Below are positions 36,265-43,942 of a stretch of 64,000 bases of DNA, piece by piece. Both the position numbers and the translations under genes were made by a program. Source of the DNA: Ensifer sp. MPMI2T (GTDB lineage Bacteria > Pseudomonadota > Alphaproteobacteria > Rhizobiales > Rhizobiaceae); the NCBI RefSeq assembly GCF_004827385.1, contig NZ_SRXN01000025.1:41537-105536 (forward strand), given 5' to 3'. The notes beneath the pieces are model-generated. The model was given only the letters and a program-made list of their open reading frames with translations. It had not been told where the DNA came from and ran no database searches. Each line of letters starts with the position of its first letter. Within the stretch, counting starts at the first letter, position 1.

Positions 36265-36876
36265 ATGGCATCTGCAGATCTGGAGAATGAAGAACTTAGA
36301 AGACTGAACAAGGCCGCCGCCATAGCGCACAAGACCAACCGGCATCTCGCGTCACGTCGGCCCGAACTCGTCATCAAGCACCTGCCCATCATTCTCGGCG
36401 TGACTATCGCGTATGTTTTAGGCGGCCCGCCACTGGAGAATTCGGGCTTAAGGATTGTTGCCGGCTTGCTCACCATCTTCACCATGTCGTTAGCCAACTG
36501 CGTCTTAGGTGAATGGGTGCGCCAGATCGATCTATATCCACCGCGAAGGCGAGCCGGGTTCACCCTCTTATCGCTTTGTCTTTTTGGTATCTTTGCAGCC
36601 ACGGGTCTGGCGCTCGCGTGCCAACTCGAGGAGACGTTCTTGTGGACTGCAGTGCTGCTCCTGTTCTCCGGACTGGTCTACCAAACGTCGGCAATCTGGC
36701 TACAGGGCGTGCCTTATTTGAACGCAGCCTCGGATTCGGTCAACAATCCAATCCTATTCACCCTCGGTTGGGCAATGATCGACGCATCGAGCCTGCCTCC
36801 CGTCAGTCTCGTTTTTGCATGCTGGATCGCAGGTGTTTTCCTGGTGAACTTTCCAAGGGGCTTCGATGACTGCTGA
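36265..36876 (+). CDS. Integral membrane protein, possibly UbiA-like
   Basis: 203 residues with about six hydrophobic helices. GVPYLNAASDSVNNPILF resembles the second conserved region seen in some UbiA prenyltransferase-like proteins. The first Asp motif (NDxxD) is only faintly matched by LANCVLGEWVRQIDLYPPRR. Prenyl transfer is therefore uncertain and the catalytic Asp set looks incomplete. It is the first of a series of co-directional genes with a two-component system and a kinase/nucleotidyltransferase pair. Base composition is lower in GC than its left neighbours. Confidence 0.6.
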   Translation: MASADLENEELRRLNKAAAIAHKTNRHLASRRPELVIKHLPIILGVTIAYVLGGPPLENSGLRIVAGLLTIFTMSLANCVLGEWVRQIDLYPPRRRAGFTLLSLCLFGIFAATGLALACQLEETFLWTAVLLLFSGLVYQTSAIWLQGVPYLNAASDSVNNPILFTLGWAMIDASSLPPVSLVFACWIAGVFLVNFPRGFDDC

Positions 36877-36968
36877 CCGTTGTTGACTCATCACGTATCA
36901 GTTGAGAAGATTTGCAGATACTAAAGTTCATTTTACACTCTCTCGAGTGCTTCTATGCGGAGTTGCGC

Positions 36969-38645
36969 ATGGCGAGCATAGATGTACATGCAAATACCGA
37001 GAGCAAGCGCTCCCGTTGGCCAGGGGAGCGGATTGCGGCGCTGGCGCGCGACTGGTTGCTTCGCACTGACCCTGAACGCTTAATTTGTACCGGTCGGCTG
37101 CTAACCGCAGTGTTTGCTATCCTAGCTATTTACCTTGATCCTACCCGTCCCAACTCGCTTCTTTATGAATCGCGAGTTGTTTTGAGCATGTACCTTGTCC
37201 TGTCCGTTGGACTGATCATCTTTCCTTCGCGAAGGTCATTTGACAGTCCGGCACATCTATTCATCCATGTCGTCGACGCCGCCGCCGTCGGGTGGCTGAC
37301 GTCTCTGACGAACGAGCTTGCCAGCCCCTTCTTCACTATTCTTCCATTTGTGATCCTGGCCATGACGATGCGCTGGGGGCTGAAGGGAGCAACGCTCGGG
37401 GCATTAATCGCCCTTTCTGTCCAATTGATCGTCGGCCTTCCTGATCTGTTGGATGGTGAGTCCGAGCTCAATGTCTTTATTATGCGATCCATCTATTTTG
37501 TGCTGATCGCTGCTACGCTTGGATATTTCGGAGCCTACCGTGAACGCAGCAGGCAACGCTTAGCCGAACTCGCACAATGGCCACGGGGTGCGGTCGGGGA
37601 GGACCGGGTGTCTTGGTTGCGACTTCTCCTTGAACATGCCTCACGAGTGCTCGGCGGGCCGCATCTGCTAGTAATTTGGCGCGATCAGGAGATTGGATCG
37701 GGATCCATCGCCTACTGGACATGTGGCAATCTGCAATTGGTAGACGTCAAAAGCTCAGACTTCTGGCATCGACACGATCCGCAACATCACGCCGCACTGG
37801 TCAGGAACAAAGAAAACCTGAATGCACTGTGCGCTGAACTACCGGAACTGTCAGCGAAGCTTGGTCAAACCGTGTGCCAAGTCTCCTCTGCTGCCTTCTC
37901 AACCATTCGATTCCGAGGATGCGTCTTTGTCATGAGCCCGTCTCCTATGCCTGATGGCAGCGCGGCTTTAACCCAGATCATCGCCGCGCGCCTCGGTGCG
38001 GAACTTGAGCGCATCGCTTTAATTCAAGCGGCACTCTCGGAAGAACGCATACGGCTTGCGAGGGATCTGCACGATACCGTTCTGCAAAACCTTACTGCCG
38101 CGCGCATTAAGCTAAAACTTGTCGGCGAAGCGGTTTCGACTGCTGCAAAAGCGGAGTTGGCGCAGGTGGGGACGGTTCTTTTTGAGCAGCAACAATGCTT
38201 GCGCAAATTTGTTGAGGATAGTCGAGCAACGGAGGAGGGAAGTTTCACGCGCCTGGGGCAGGCTCTACCTGATTTTCTCGAACTACTGAAAACGCGTTGG
38301 AATTGCGACATCGCCTTCTCGTTTCGGGCTGCAGAACTGGTAGTCCCTACATGGATGCTGCACGAGATAATGCAAATGATCTCCGAAGCCGCGGCCAACT
38401 CAGTACGTCACGGTAGAGCTAGTCGAGTGAATGTCGACTTCACGGCCGTGGAAGGGAGCCTGAACCTTGAGATCACCGACGACGGGTCAGGAGTCTCGAA
38501 GAATGTGAAGGCGCCAAGGCCGGCGTCCCTTTCGGAACGGGTCGCGGGACTGGGGGGGCAACTGACGGTACTCAGGACGTCCCCTGGATATGCTCTTCAA
38601 ATCACGCTTCCAATAAAGCAGGAGGCGCATCCATGTATTCAGTGA
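36969..38645 (+). CDS. NarL-class sensor histidine kinase
   Basis: 558 residues from the ATG at 36969 (GCGGAG site). The TTG extension to 36912 is not needed. The N-terminal membrane domain (residues 45-190) has five or six helices and no large periplasmic loop, so the signal is probably sensed in or at the membrane. A GAF-like region follows. The HisKA_3 phosphoacceptor is in EERIRLARDLHDTVLQNLTA (His), followed by an HATPase domain with SEAAANSVRHGRASRVNVDF. It overlaps the response regulator by 13 bases, so the two form a pair. Confidence 0.9.
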   Translation: MASIDVHANTESKRSRWPGERIAALARDWLLRTDPERLICTGRLLTAVFAILAIYLDPTRPNSLLYESRVVLSMYLVLSVGLIIFPSRRSFDSPAHLFIHVVDAAAVGWLTSLTNELASPFFTILPFVILAMTMRWGLKGATLGALIALSVQLIVGLPDLLDGESELNVFIMRSIYFVLIAATLGYFGAYRERSRQRLAELAQWPRGAVGEDRVSWLRLLLEHASRVLGGPHLLVIWRDQEIGSGSIAYWTCGNLQLVDVKSSDFWHRHDPQHHAALVRNKENLNALCAELPELSAKLGQTVCQVSSAAFSTIRFRGCVFVMSPSPMPDGSAALTQIIAARLGAELERIALIQAALSEERIRLARDLHDTVLQNLTAARIKLKLVGEAVSTAAKAELAQVGTVLFEQQQCLRKFVEDSRATEEGSFTRLGQALPDFLELLKTRWNCDIAFSFRAAELVVPTWMLHEIMQMISEAAANSVRHGRASRVNVDFTAVEGSLNLEITDDGSGVSKNVKAPRPASLSERVAGLGGQLTVLRTSPGYALQITLPIKQEAHPCIQ

Positions 38646-39265
38646 TCCTGGTAGACGACCATCCTCTGCTCCTGAGGGGCCTTCAAGATCTGTTAAGCGC
38701 GGCGGTCGAGTTCGAAGTCGTCGGAACATGCACCAGCGGGGCTGAGGCAGTGTCGCTCATCAATCACCTTCAGCCAGACATCGCAGTCCTCGATGTGGCA
38801 ATGCCGGGCATGGATGGCCTGGAGGTTCTGCGTGCAATGCGCAACAAGCGGTTTACCAGGTTTATCTTCCTCACGGCAACGATCAGTGGGCCACAGATTT
38901 CCGATGCGCTGAAATTGGGGCTGTCTGGTATTCTCTTGAAGGAGTACGCCCCTGAAGAGTTACTGAGCTGCATGCGCAAGGTCGCAAATGGTGGCAAGTG
39001 GCTTCCTGAGGAGCTGCTATCGAGAGGTTCGCAAACCAGCGATCAAGCGATGCTCGCGAAGCTTAGTCTCCTCACCCCGCGTGAACGTGAGATCACCGCA
39101 CTGATCTGCGGTGGACTTTCGAACCGTTCGATCGCCTCGCGATTAGGCACTTCAGAAGGAACAGTCGGAATTCACCTGCACAATATCTTTCGTAAGCTGG
39201 ACATTAGCAATCGTACGGCGCTCGCAGCCCTGCATGTGCAATACATGACTGCAAAAGGTGCGTGA
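38633..39265 (+). CDS. NarL/FixJ-type response regulator
   Basis: 210 residues. The receiver has VILVDDHPLLLRGLQDLL, the phosphorylation Asp in IAVLDVAMPGMDGL, and the Thr and Lys switch residues (FLTATISG, GILLKEYAPEE). The C-terminal LuxR helix-turn-helix is LTPREREITALICGGLSNRS plus EGTVGIHLHNIFRKLDISN. It is translationally coupled to the upstream kinase. A terminator hairpin lies 36 bases after the stop. The adjacent peptide-modification genes are natural target candidates (inference). Confidence 0.92.
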   Translation: MYSVILVDDHPLLLRGLQDLLSAAVEFEVVGTCTSGAEAVSLINHLQPDIAVLDVAMPGMDGLEVLRAMRNKRFTRFIFLTATISGPQISDALKLGLSGILLKEYAPEELLSCMRKVANGGKWLPEELLSRGSQTSDQAMLAKLSLLTPREREITALICGGLSNRSIASRLGTSEGTVGIHLHNIFRKLDISNRTALAALHVQYMTAKGA

Positions 39266-39301
39266 ACGCAAGGTCGTGGATGCACTGCCCGCTAAAAGAA
39301 A

Positions 39302-39321
39302 AAGAGGCCGCCAGGCCTCTT
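39302..39321. terminator. Hairpin terminator after the response regulator, strongest on the minus strand
   Basis: AAGAGGCC-GCCA-GGCCTCTT. On the plus strand it is followed by ATCTATT (weak T-run). On the minus strand the hairpin is followed by TTTTTCTTTT, a canonical rho-independent signal. Confidence 0.7.
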
Positions 39322-39392
39322 ATCTATTACTCGGGAGCAGTATTTTAGCTTGCCTGTGCTGGTAGTGGCACCGACTGTTTTTCCGCCTTTCT

Positions 39393-39423
<31 letters not shown>

Positions 39424-39734
39424 TCAAATGGATTTGTAGTGAACGTCTTGATGTTTAAGCTTTGGTACTCAAAATTCCTGCCGAGCGACAGCCTTATTGG
39501 CGTGAAGCCAGGGCCGACGTCCGGTTAGTATAATCACATCGACTGATCCGCCTGAGAATATAGAGCATGCTATATGGCGAGAAATTCACCAGGCGGAAGG
39601 CCAGTATTATTGCGCTGCCATAGCACCGTTACGGCTTTCTCCGTCTTTAAAAAGCACCTCTCTGCGCTGACTTTATTCTCTCTTCTATACAGTTCTGTAT
39701 ATATCCGGCGGCGATATGCAATGGGAGGATACGC

Positions 39735-39764
39735 ATGCAGACCATTTGGGTCTTTGATCGCTGA
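39735..39764 (+). CDS. Nine-codon leader-type open frame
   Basis: ATG at 39735 encodes MQTIWVFDR and then TGA, preceded by GGGAGG seven bases upstream. The stop lies 12 bases before the start of the 83-residue gene. A well-placed ribosome site before such a short frame suggests a translated leader that couples or controls the next gene, but chance cannot be excluded. Confidence 0.35.
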   Translation: MQTIWVFDR

Positions 39765-39776
39765 GGAGATCACTCA

Positions 39777-40028
39777 ATGCACTCTGAAGAGCCCGAGGAG
39801 CGCACAGCGCGGGGGGAAGAAGATCGCCGAGAGTTCTTGAAGAAATGCGGCCGTTTCGCTGCGACGACGCCGCCGCTCGTTACGATGCTGCTGTCCACCA
39901 GCCTGACTTCGGATGCCATCGCCAAATCTGGTGCGGGAAGTTCCGGAGAGAGCGGACATCGCGGGCGCGGCAGCAGCCGCCGAGAGGGGCGGGGGCGTAA
40001 AGAGGCGCACGCGAGAAAGGAGCATTGA
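39777..40028 (+). CDS. Small Tat-signal protein with basic Ser/Gly-rich tail, putative modified precursor
   Basis: 83 residues, GAGGAG site before the ATG. The acidic N-terminus (HSEEPEERTARGEED) is followed by a twin-arginine motif RREFLKKCGRFAAT, a hydrophobic core (PPLVTMLLSTSLTS) and a likely cleavage site after DAIA. The mature tail of about 34 residues is rich in Gly, Ser, Arg, Lys and His. The REFLKKCG...TPP...LLSTSL pattern recurs, as I recall, in small alphaproteobacterial proteins located beside kinase/nucleotidyltransferase genes. Two following genes encode exactly such enzymes. Its Ser and His residues would be plausible modification sites. Confidence 0.65.
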   Translation: MHSEEPEERTARGEEDRREFLKKCGRFAATTPPLVTMLLSTSLTSDAIAKSGAGSSGESGHRGRGSSRREGRGRKEAHARKEH

Positions 40029-40107
40029 ACCAGCGATTGCCTTTCGCAGAAGTGGAGCAGAGAGTTCACTTATCTAATCTGCGGCGATCGACAGGAGGTA
40101 ACTGGCG

Positions 40108-40167
40108 TTGGAGAGGCACGGGCCAGCTTGGTCGATCGGCGGCCGTGGAAGGGACACAGGGAATTGA
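40108..40167 (+). CDS. Possible 19-residue leader peptide upstream of the kinase gene
   Basis: A perfect AGGAGGT at 40094-40100 is followed eight bases later by TTG, opening a 19-codon frame (MERHGPAWSIGGRGRDTGN) whose stop directly abuts the kinase ATG. This ribosome site is too far from the kinase start to serve it. The frame could therefore be a translated coupling peptide or a very small substrate. Weak evidence. Confidence 0.3.
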   Translation: MERHGPAWSIGGRGRDTGN

Positions 40168-41271
40168 ATGAAGTTCCGGCTTTGCGACGGAGCACGATTT
40201 TTCTTGCTCGGGCAGCGAAAGGTAATCTTTATCGAGTCGTCTCAACAGATCTTCGAAGTCGACGACGTAACGGCCTGTCTGTCATGCATCCTCGCAGAGA
40301 AGACATCGTCGCGGGAGTTGGAAACAGAGCTTAGGGCACGCGGCATTGGCCGTGAGGCCGCGCGCAAGTTAGTGCGAATGTATCTTCAACGCTGGTCCCG
40401 CGAGGGATTGCTGGAGCTCATTCTTGAGCCGGATCAATGGCAACCCGTGTGCACGCAGTTGATCGATATTGCGGGGACAGTCGTAGCCATCGACTACTAC
40501 AGTAAGCAACTACAGGATCTCATCTCCCCTGTGTTTGATCAACTGGCATGCCCGGACGGGCGGCCCTCCGTCTCATACGCGGTGGTGGGCTTGGGTGACA
40601 GGGTATGTGTTAGCCGAAATCGACTGATCTGGAAGATTATGACCGCGGCCGAGGTGGTACCGGCGTTAAGGGCCATGTTGGCCAGTGATGTGCTCGCCCA
40701 TCTTGGGACGCGCATCGCACTCCACGCGGCACTTGTCGTGAAACAGCGGACTGCTCTAGCCCTCTGCGGCGCACCCGGAGCTGGCAAGAGTACGCTAGCG
40801 ATGGCGCTTCTCGGAGCGGGATTTGGCTATGGCGGGGACGACATCACCTTGCTCACCTCAGATGGGCTCCTTCGGGGCGTGCAGTTTGCACCGGCGCTGA
40901 AGCAAGGTTCCTGGCGGCTCCTTGAGGGCATGCAGAACGCGATTGAGGCAACTCCGATACACCGTCGCCCTGACAATAGGCGAGTACGTTACATCACTTC
41001 GATCCGCTATGCTCGACGCGAAGCCGTTCCGCTTGCAAGCATTGTACTGCTTCGCCGCCGAAAGAGCGGGCCGGCCGTGGTTTCCGCGGTCGAGCCGGCG
41101 CGGGCACTAGAGGAACTCCTTGCTGGAGCCTTCACGCCAACTCGGCGTCTGGGAATGCATCAGTTCGGAATTCTGCTGGAGCTTGTTTCCCGTGCCCGTG
41201 CAGTCCAATTGTCATATTCGAGCCTTGAGGAGGCGGCGGCAGTGTTAAGCCGGCACCATGAACAGCAGTAG
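40168..41271 (+). CDS. HPr-kinase-like P-loop protein with PqqD-like N-terminus
   Basis: 367 residues. Residues 30-95 (EVDDVTACLSCILAEKTSSR, then REAARKLVRMYLQRWSREGL) resemble PqqD or winged-helix recognition elements of peptide-modifying systems. From about residue 195 there is an HprK-type kinase fold: Walker A CGAPGAGKSTLAMALLGAG, then GYGGDDITLL with a Walker B-like Asp pair. Related kinases phosphorylate lasso peptides (paeninodin type). No lasso cyclase or peptidase is present. It probably modifies the 83-residue neighbour or a metabolite (inference). It overlaps the next gene by 14 bases. Confidence 0.78.
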   Translation: MKFRLCDGARFFLLGQRKVIFIESSQQIFEVDDVTACLSCILAEKTSSRELETELRARGIGREAARKLVRMYLQRWSREGLLELILEPDQWQPVCTQLIDIAGTVVAIDYYSKQLQDLISPVFDQLACPDGRPSVSYAVVGLGDRVCVSRNRLIWKIMTAAEVVPALRAMLASDVLAHLGTRIALHAALVVKQRTALALCGAPGAGKSTLAMALLGAGFGYGGDDITLLTSDGLLRGVQFAPALKQGSWRLLEGMQNAIEATPIHRRPDNRRVRYITSIRYARREAVPLASIVLLRRRKSGPAVVSAVEPARALEELLAGAFTPTRRLGMHQFGILLELVSRARAVQLSYSSLEEAAAVLSRHHEQQ

Positions 41272-42343
41272 CTACCGAAGCTTTCTTGCTCTCGTCTCTT
41301 CTCTCAGTGGAAACCCTCCAGAGAAGCTGGAATGGGACGAAATTATTGCACTTGCAAACCAAAGCTTGACGATCACATCCCTTGCAGCGGTGCTGACTAA
41401 TTTTCCGAATATGCAGGTGCCCGACGACGTTCAGGGGTACCTGAGTACAGTTCTTGCAAGAAATACCGAACGCAATTGTAAATTGACGGCGCAACTGAGC
41501 GAGCTCGCCGGGTGTCTCAATCGAAACGGGATTGAGCCAGTGGTAATGAAAGGAGCCGCATTCCTAACCGGTCAGCAGCCCACTGCGCCCGGCGCAAGGC
41601 TGCTGACCGATCTGGATATCTTTGTTCGCCCGGAAGACATGTCTAAGGCGATCGCGGCACTCCTGAACATAGGATATCAGATCCGAATCCACGCCGGCCA
41701 AGGCTCGTGGCCGGGAAATCCGAAGTTCCATCTGCCGGTGGTGCTTGACCGTCCTGGCGACGCTGGAAGCATTGACCTCCAGTGCCGGCCGAGAGGTCCT
41801 GCATCCTTCGGCGACATCGAATGGTTGTATCGCAACAGCCGCCGCAGCACTCTTGAAGGCAGACATCTTCACGTCCCGACGGCTTTCGCGCAGATTGTCT
41901 TTCTGCTTCTGCACGATGTGTTTCAGGATGGGGATTATTGGCGGGGATTGTTCGACCTGCGCCACCTGCTGGACATCGCGCACCTCGCCCGCACCGAAGA
42001 GATAGATTGGCACTTGCTCCGGTCGCTATTCGCGGCTGGTTACGAGCGAAACGCGGTGGATACGCAGATCCTGACCGCGCACGCGCTATTCCGCATAGAC
42101 GGCGCATCCGAATTTTACTTCGGAAGGATCGCGTGTCTTCAGTTTGCCAGGCGCCGGTTCCAGTTCGGCCGACACCACCTTGCCAAGGTTCTCACGCTGT
42201 TCACGCTTCTGACCGAGATTGTCCATTTTCCGTCATGGGATCGCTTTGGCGGGGAGCCTTACCCATCGCGCAAACAGGAGGCGCACCGCAAACTGCGCGA
42301 GCTGCGGCGGATATTTCGCCCCGTGCCCGTCGGGAAGCTATAG
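41258..42343 (+). CDS. Nucleotidyltransferase family protein (NTP_transf_5-like)
   Basis: 361 residues. The nucleotidyltransferase core is EPVVMKGAAFLTGQQ plus ARLLTDLDIFVRPEDMSKAI, where LTDLDI gives the metal-binding Asp pair. The C-terminal half is helical (HVPTAFAQIVFLLLHDVFQD, FDLRHLLDIAHLARTEEIDW). Members occur beside HPr-like kinases in RiPP and capsule-type clusters. It may transfer a nucleotide or pyrophosphate to a phosphorylated product. Its start lies inside the kinase gene, indicating tight coupling. Confidence 0.82.
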   Translation: MNSSSYRSFLALVSSLSGNPPEKLEWDEIIALANQSLTITSLAAVLTNFPNMQVPDDVQGYLSTVLARNTERNCKLTAQLSELAGCLNRNGIEPVVMKGAAFLTGQQPTAPGARLLTDLDIFVRPEDMSKAIAALLNIGYQIRIHAGQGSWPGNPKFHLPVVLDRPGDAGSIDLQCRPRGPASFGDIEWLYRNSRRSTLEGRHLHVPTAFAQIVFLLLHDVFQDGDYWRGLFDLRHLLDIAHLARTEEIDWHLLRSLFAAGYERNAVDTQILTAHALFRIDGASEFYFGRIACLQFARRRFQFGRHHLAKVLTLFTLLTEIVHFPSWDRFGGEPYPSRKQEAHRKLRELRRIFRPVPVGKL

Positions 42344-42643
42344 ACCAATAATTTGAGCTGGGCTTCCAGCGCGGACGACTCGGCTATCCGCTCCTCTCTC
42401 CTTCCACGGCCACGAAGACGAGACCGTCGTTATGCGCTTCGATGAAACTGAGAGAGGCCGGTCTTTGAGGAGGCTCAGCGGCCCCGAAGCGGAGCGGTCG
42501 CGAGCCGATTCCAATGGCGAGCCGCTGGCTCCAACCTCGCGCGCCAATCCGCGGCACTATGTGTTATCATTCGCCATCCAGTTAAACCGTTTGAGGCTGT
42601 ACCCGTTCATGCAGGGTCAGAGGCGTCCATGGGTACGTTCTCC
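42344..42643. other. Intergenic stretch after the nucleotidyltransferase
   Basis: No gene seen. A 28-base sequence at 42485-42512 (CGAAGCGGAGCGGTCGCGAG and eight further bases) recurs with two mismatches at 56601-56628. Confidence 0.4.
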
Positions 42644-42747
42644 TGCATGTCGCCTTTAATCGTAGCCGATTAAAGGACAAGAACATGCAGCAATTCAAAG
42701 TGCGACAGCGTCCTTTGCGCGTCTGAAAAGACGCGCGGCGCTGTCGG
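42644..42747. repeat. RIME-like element, full copy 5 (forward)
   Basis: First hairpin CCTTTAATCGTAGCCGATTAAAGG, then CAATTCAAAGTGCGACAGCG, second hairpin GCGCGTCTGAAAAGACGCGC. It lies immediately upstream of the solitary substrate-binding protein gene. An inverted copy lies just downstream of that gene. Confidence 0.9.
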
Positions 42748-42783
42748 TGTCACACTGGCCAGCATTTGGAAGGGAGGGGACCC

Positions 42784-43803
42784 ATGCATACCCTGTACCC
42801 TGGACGGTTCAGCCGACGGACGTTTCTGAGTGGGATGACGCTGGCGGGGACTGCGGGGCTCCTGGGCTGGAATCCCAGGCCAGCCGCTGCGGAGCCGCCG
42901 CCTGAGACGACGCGGATCCGGCTCATCAGGATTCCCAGCATCTGCCAGGCTCCCCAGTATGTAGCCGAAGAGCTGCTGCGAAGCGAAGGGTTCACCGACG
43001 TGCAGTACCTCCAAAGAGGGGGGACCGCAGACATCGCGAAGGCCCTCGCCTCCGGTGAAGCCGACATCAATGGGCATTTCGCCGCCCCGCTCCTTCTCCG
43101 CCTGGAGGCGGGGGATCCCATTGTCATCCTAGCAGGACTCCACGTCGGCTGCTTTGAGCTGTTCGGGAACGATCGCGTCCAGGCGATCCGCGATCTCAAG
43201 GGGAAGACCGTGGCCGTACCCACGCTGGATTCCAGCCGATTCGTCTTTCTCGCCACTATCACGGCTTATGTGGGCCTGGACCTCCACAAGGACATACACT
43301 TCGTCACGCATCCGGGATCCGAGTCCATCCGGCTCCTACGTGAGGGGAAGATCGATGCCTACCTGGGCTTTCCCCCCGAACCGCAGGAGATGCGGGAGCA
43401 GCAGATCGGCCATGTGGTGATTAGCAGCATCGTGGACCGGCCCTGGTCGCAGTACTTCTGCTGCATGATGGCTGGGAATCGGGAGTTCGTCCGCAGGAAT
43501 CCGGTGGCCACCAAACGCGCGCTGCGCGCCATCTTGAAAGCGGCGGATTTCTGCGCTAGCGAGCCCGAGCAATCCGCGCAGTTCATGGTGGACCAGGGCT
43601 ATACCAAGCGCTACGACCATGCCCTTGAAGTCGTGAAGGCGCTGCCCTATCAGTGGCGAGAGTATAGCGCTGAGGACACCCTGCGCTTCTACGCCCTGCG
43701 CCTCCACGAAGTCGGGTTGCTCAAGAGCACACCCCAGAAGCTCCTGGATGAGGGTACCGACTGGCGTTTCCTCAACGAACTGAAGAGGGAGTTGAAGGGA
43801 TAG
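42784..43803 (+). CDS. Tat-exported orphan substrate-binding protein, paralogue 4
   Basis: 339 residues from the ATG at 42784 (GGAAGGGAGGGG site). The Tat signal is SRRTFLSGMTLAGTAGLLGW. An NMT1/SsuA-type periplasmic binding fold follows (VAEELLRSEGFTDVQYLQRG, GEADINGHFAAPLLLRLEAG, LKGKTVAVPTLDSSRFVFLA). The motif WSQYFCCMM, with adjacent cysteines, is shared with three paralogues at 48644-51772. It is closest to paralogue 3. No ABC permease or ATPase is present, so uptake would need a distant transporter. Alternatively it acts as a ligand sensor. Inverted RIME-like copies flank it. Confidence 0.85.
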   Translation: MHTLYPGRFSRRTFLSGMTLAGTAGLLGWNPRPAAAEPPPETTRIRLIRIPSICQAPQYVAEELLRSEGFTDVQYLQRGGTADIAKALASGEADINGHFAAPLLLRLEAGDPIVILAGLHVGCFELFGNDRVQAIRDLKGKTVAVPTLDSSRFVFLATITAYVGLDLHKDIHFVTHPGSESIRLLREGKIDAYLGFPPEPQEMREQQIGHVVISSIVDRPWSQYFCCMMAGNREFVRRNPVATKRALRAILKAADFCASEPEQSAQFMVDQGYTKRYDHALEVVKALPYQWREYSAEDTLRFYALRLHEVGLLKSTPQKLLDEGTDWRFLNELKRELKG

Positions 43804-43823
43804 CAGTTCGTCGTGCTCTGCCG

Positions 43824-43925
43824 CTACAGCGCCGCGCGTCTCTTCAGACGCGCAAAGGACGCTGTAGCACTTTGAATCGCTGCATGTTCATGTCCTTTAA
43901 TCGGTTACGATTAAAGGACATGCAG
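43824..43925. repeat. RIME-like element, full copy 6 (reverse)
   Basis: CTACAGCGCCGCGCGTCTCT...GCTGTAGCACTTTGAATCGC...CCTTTAATCGGTTACGATTAAAGG, the reverse complement of copy 5. It separates the convergent binding-protein and cyclase genes and could serve as a bidirectional terminator. Confidence 0.9.
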
Positions 43926-43942
43926 TAGGCTCATGATCGTCA

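Noticed and set aside
39574..39840. 88-codon frame overlapping the small Tat-signal gene
   Set aside because: No ribosome site. It crosses the start of the better-supported gene in another frame.
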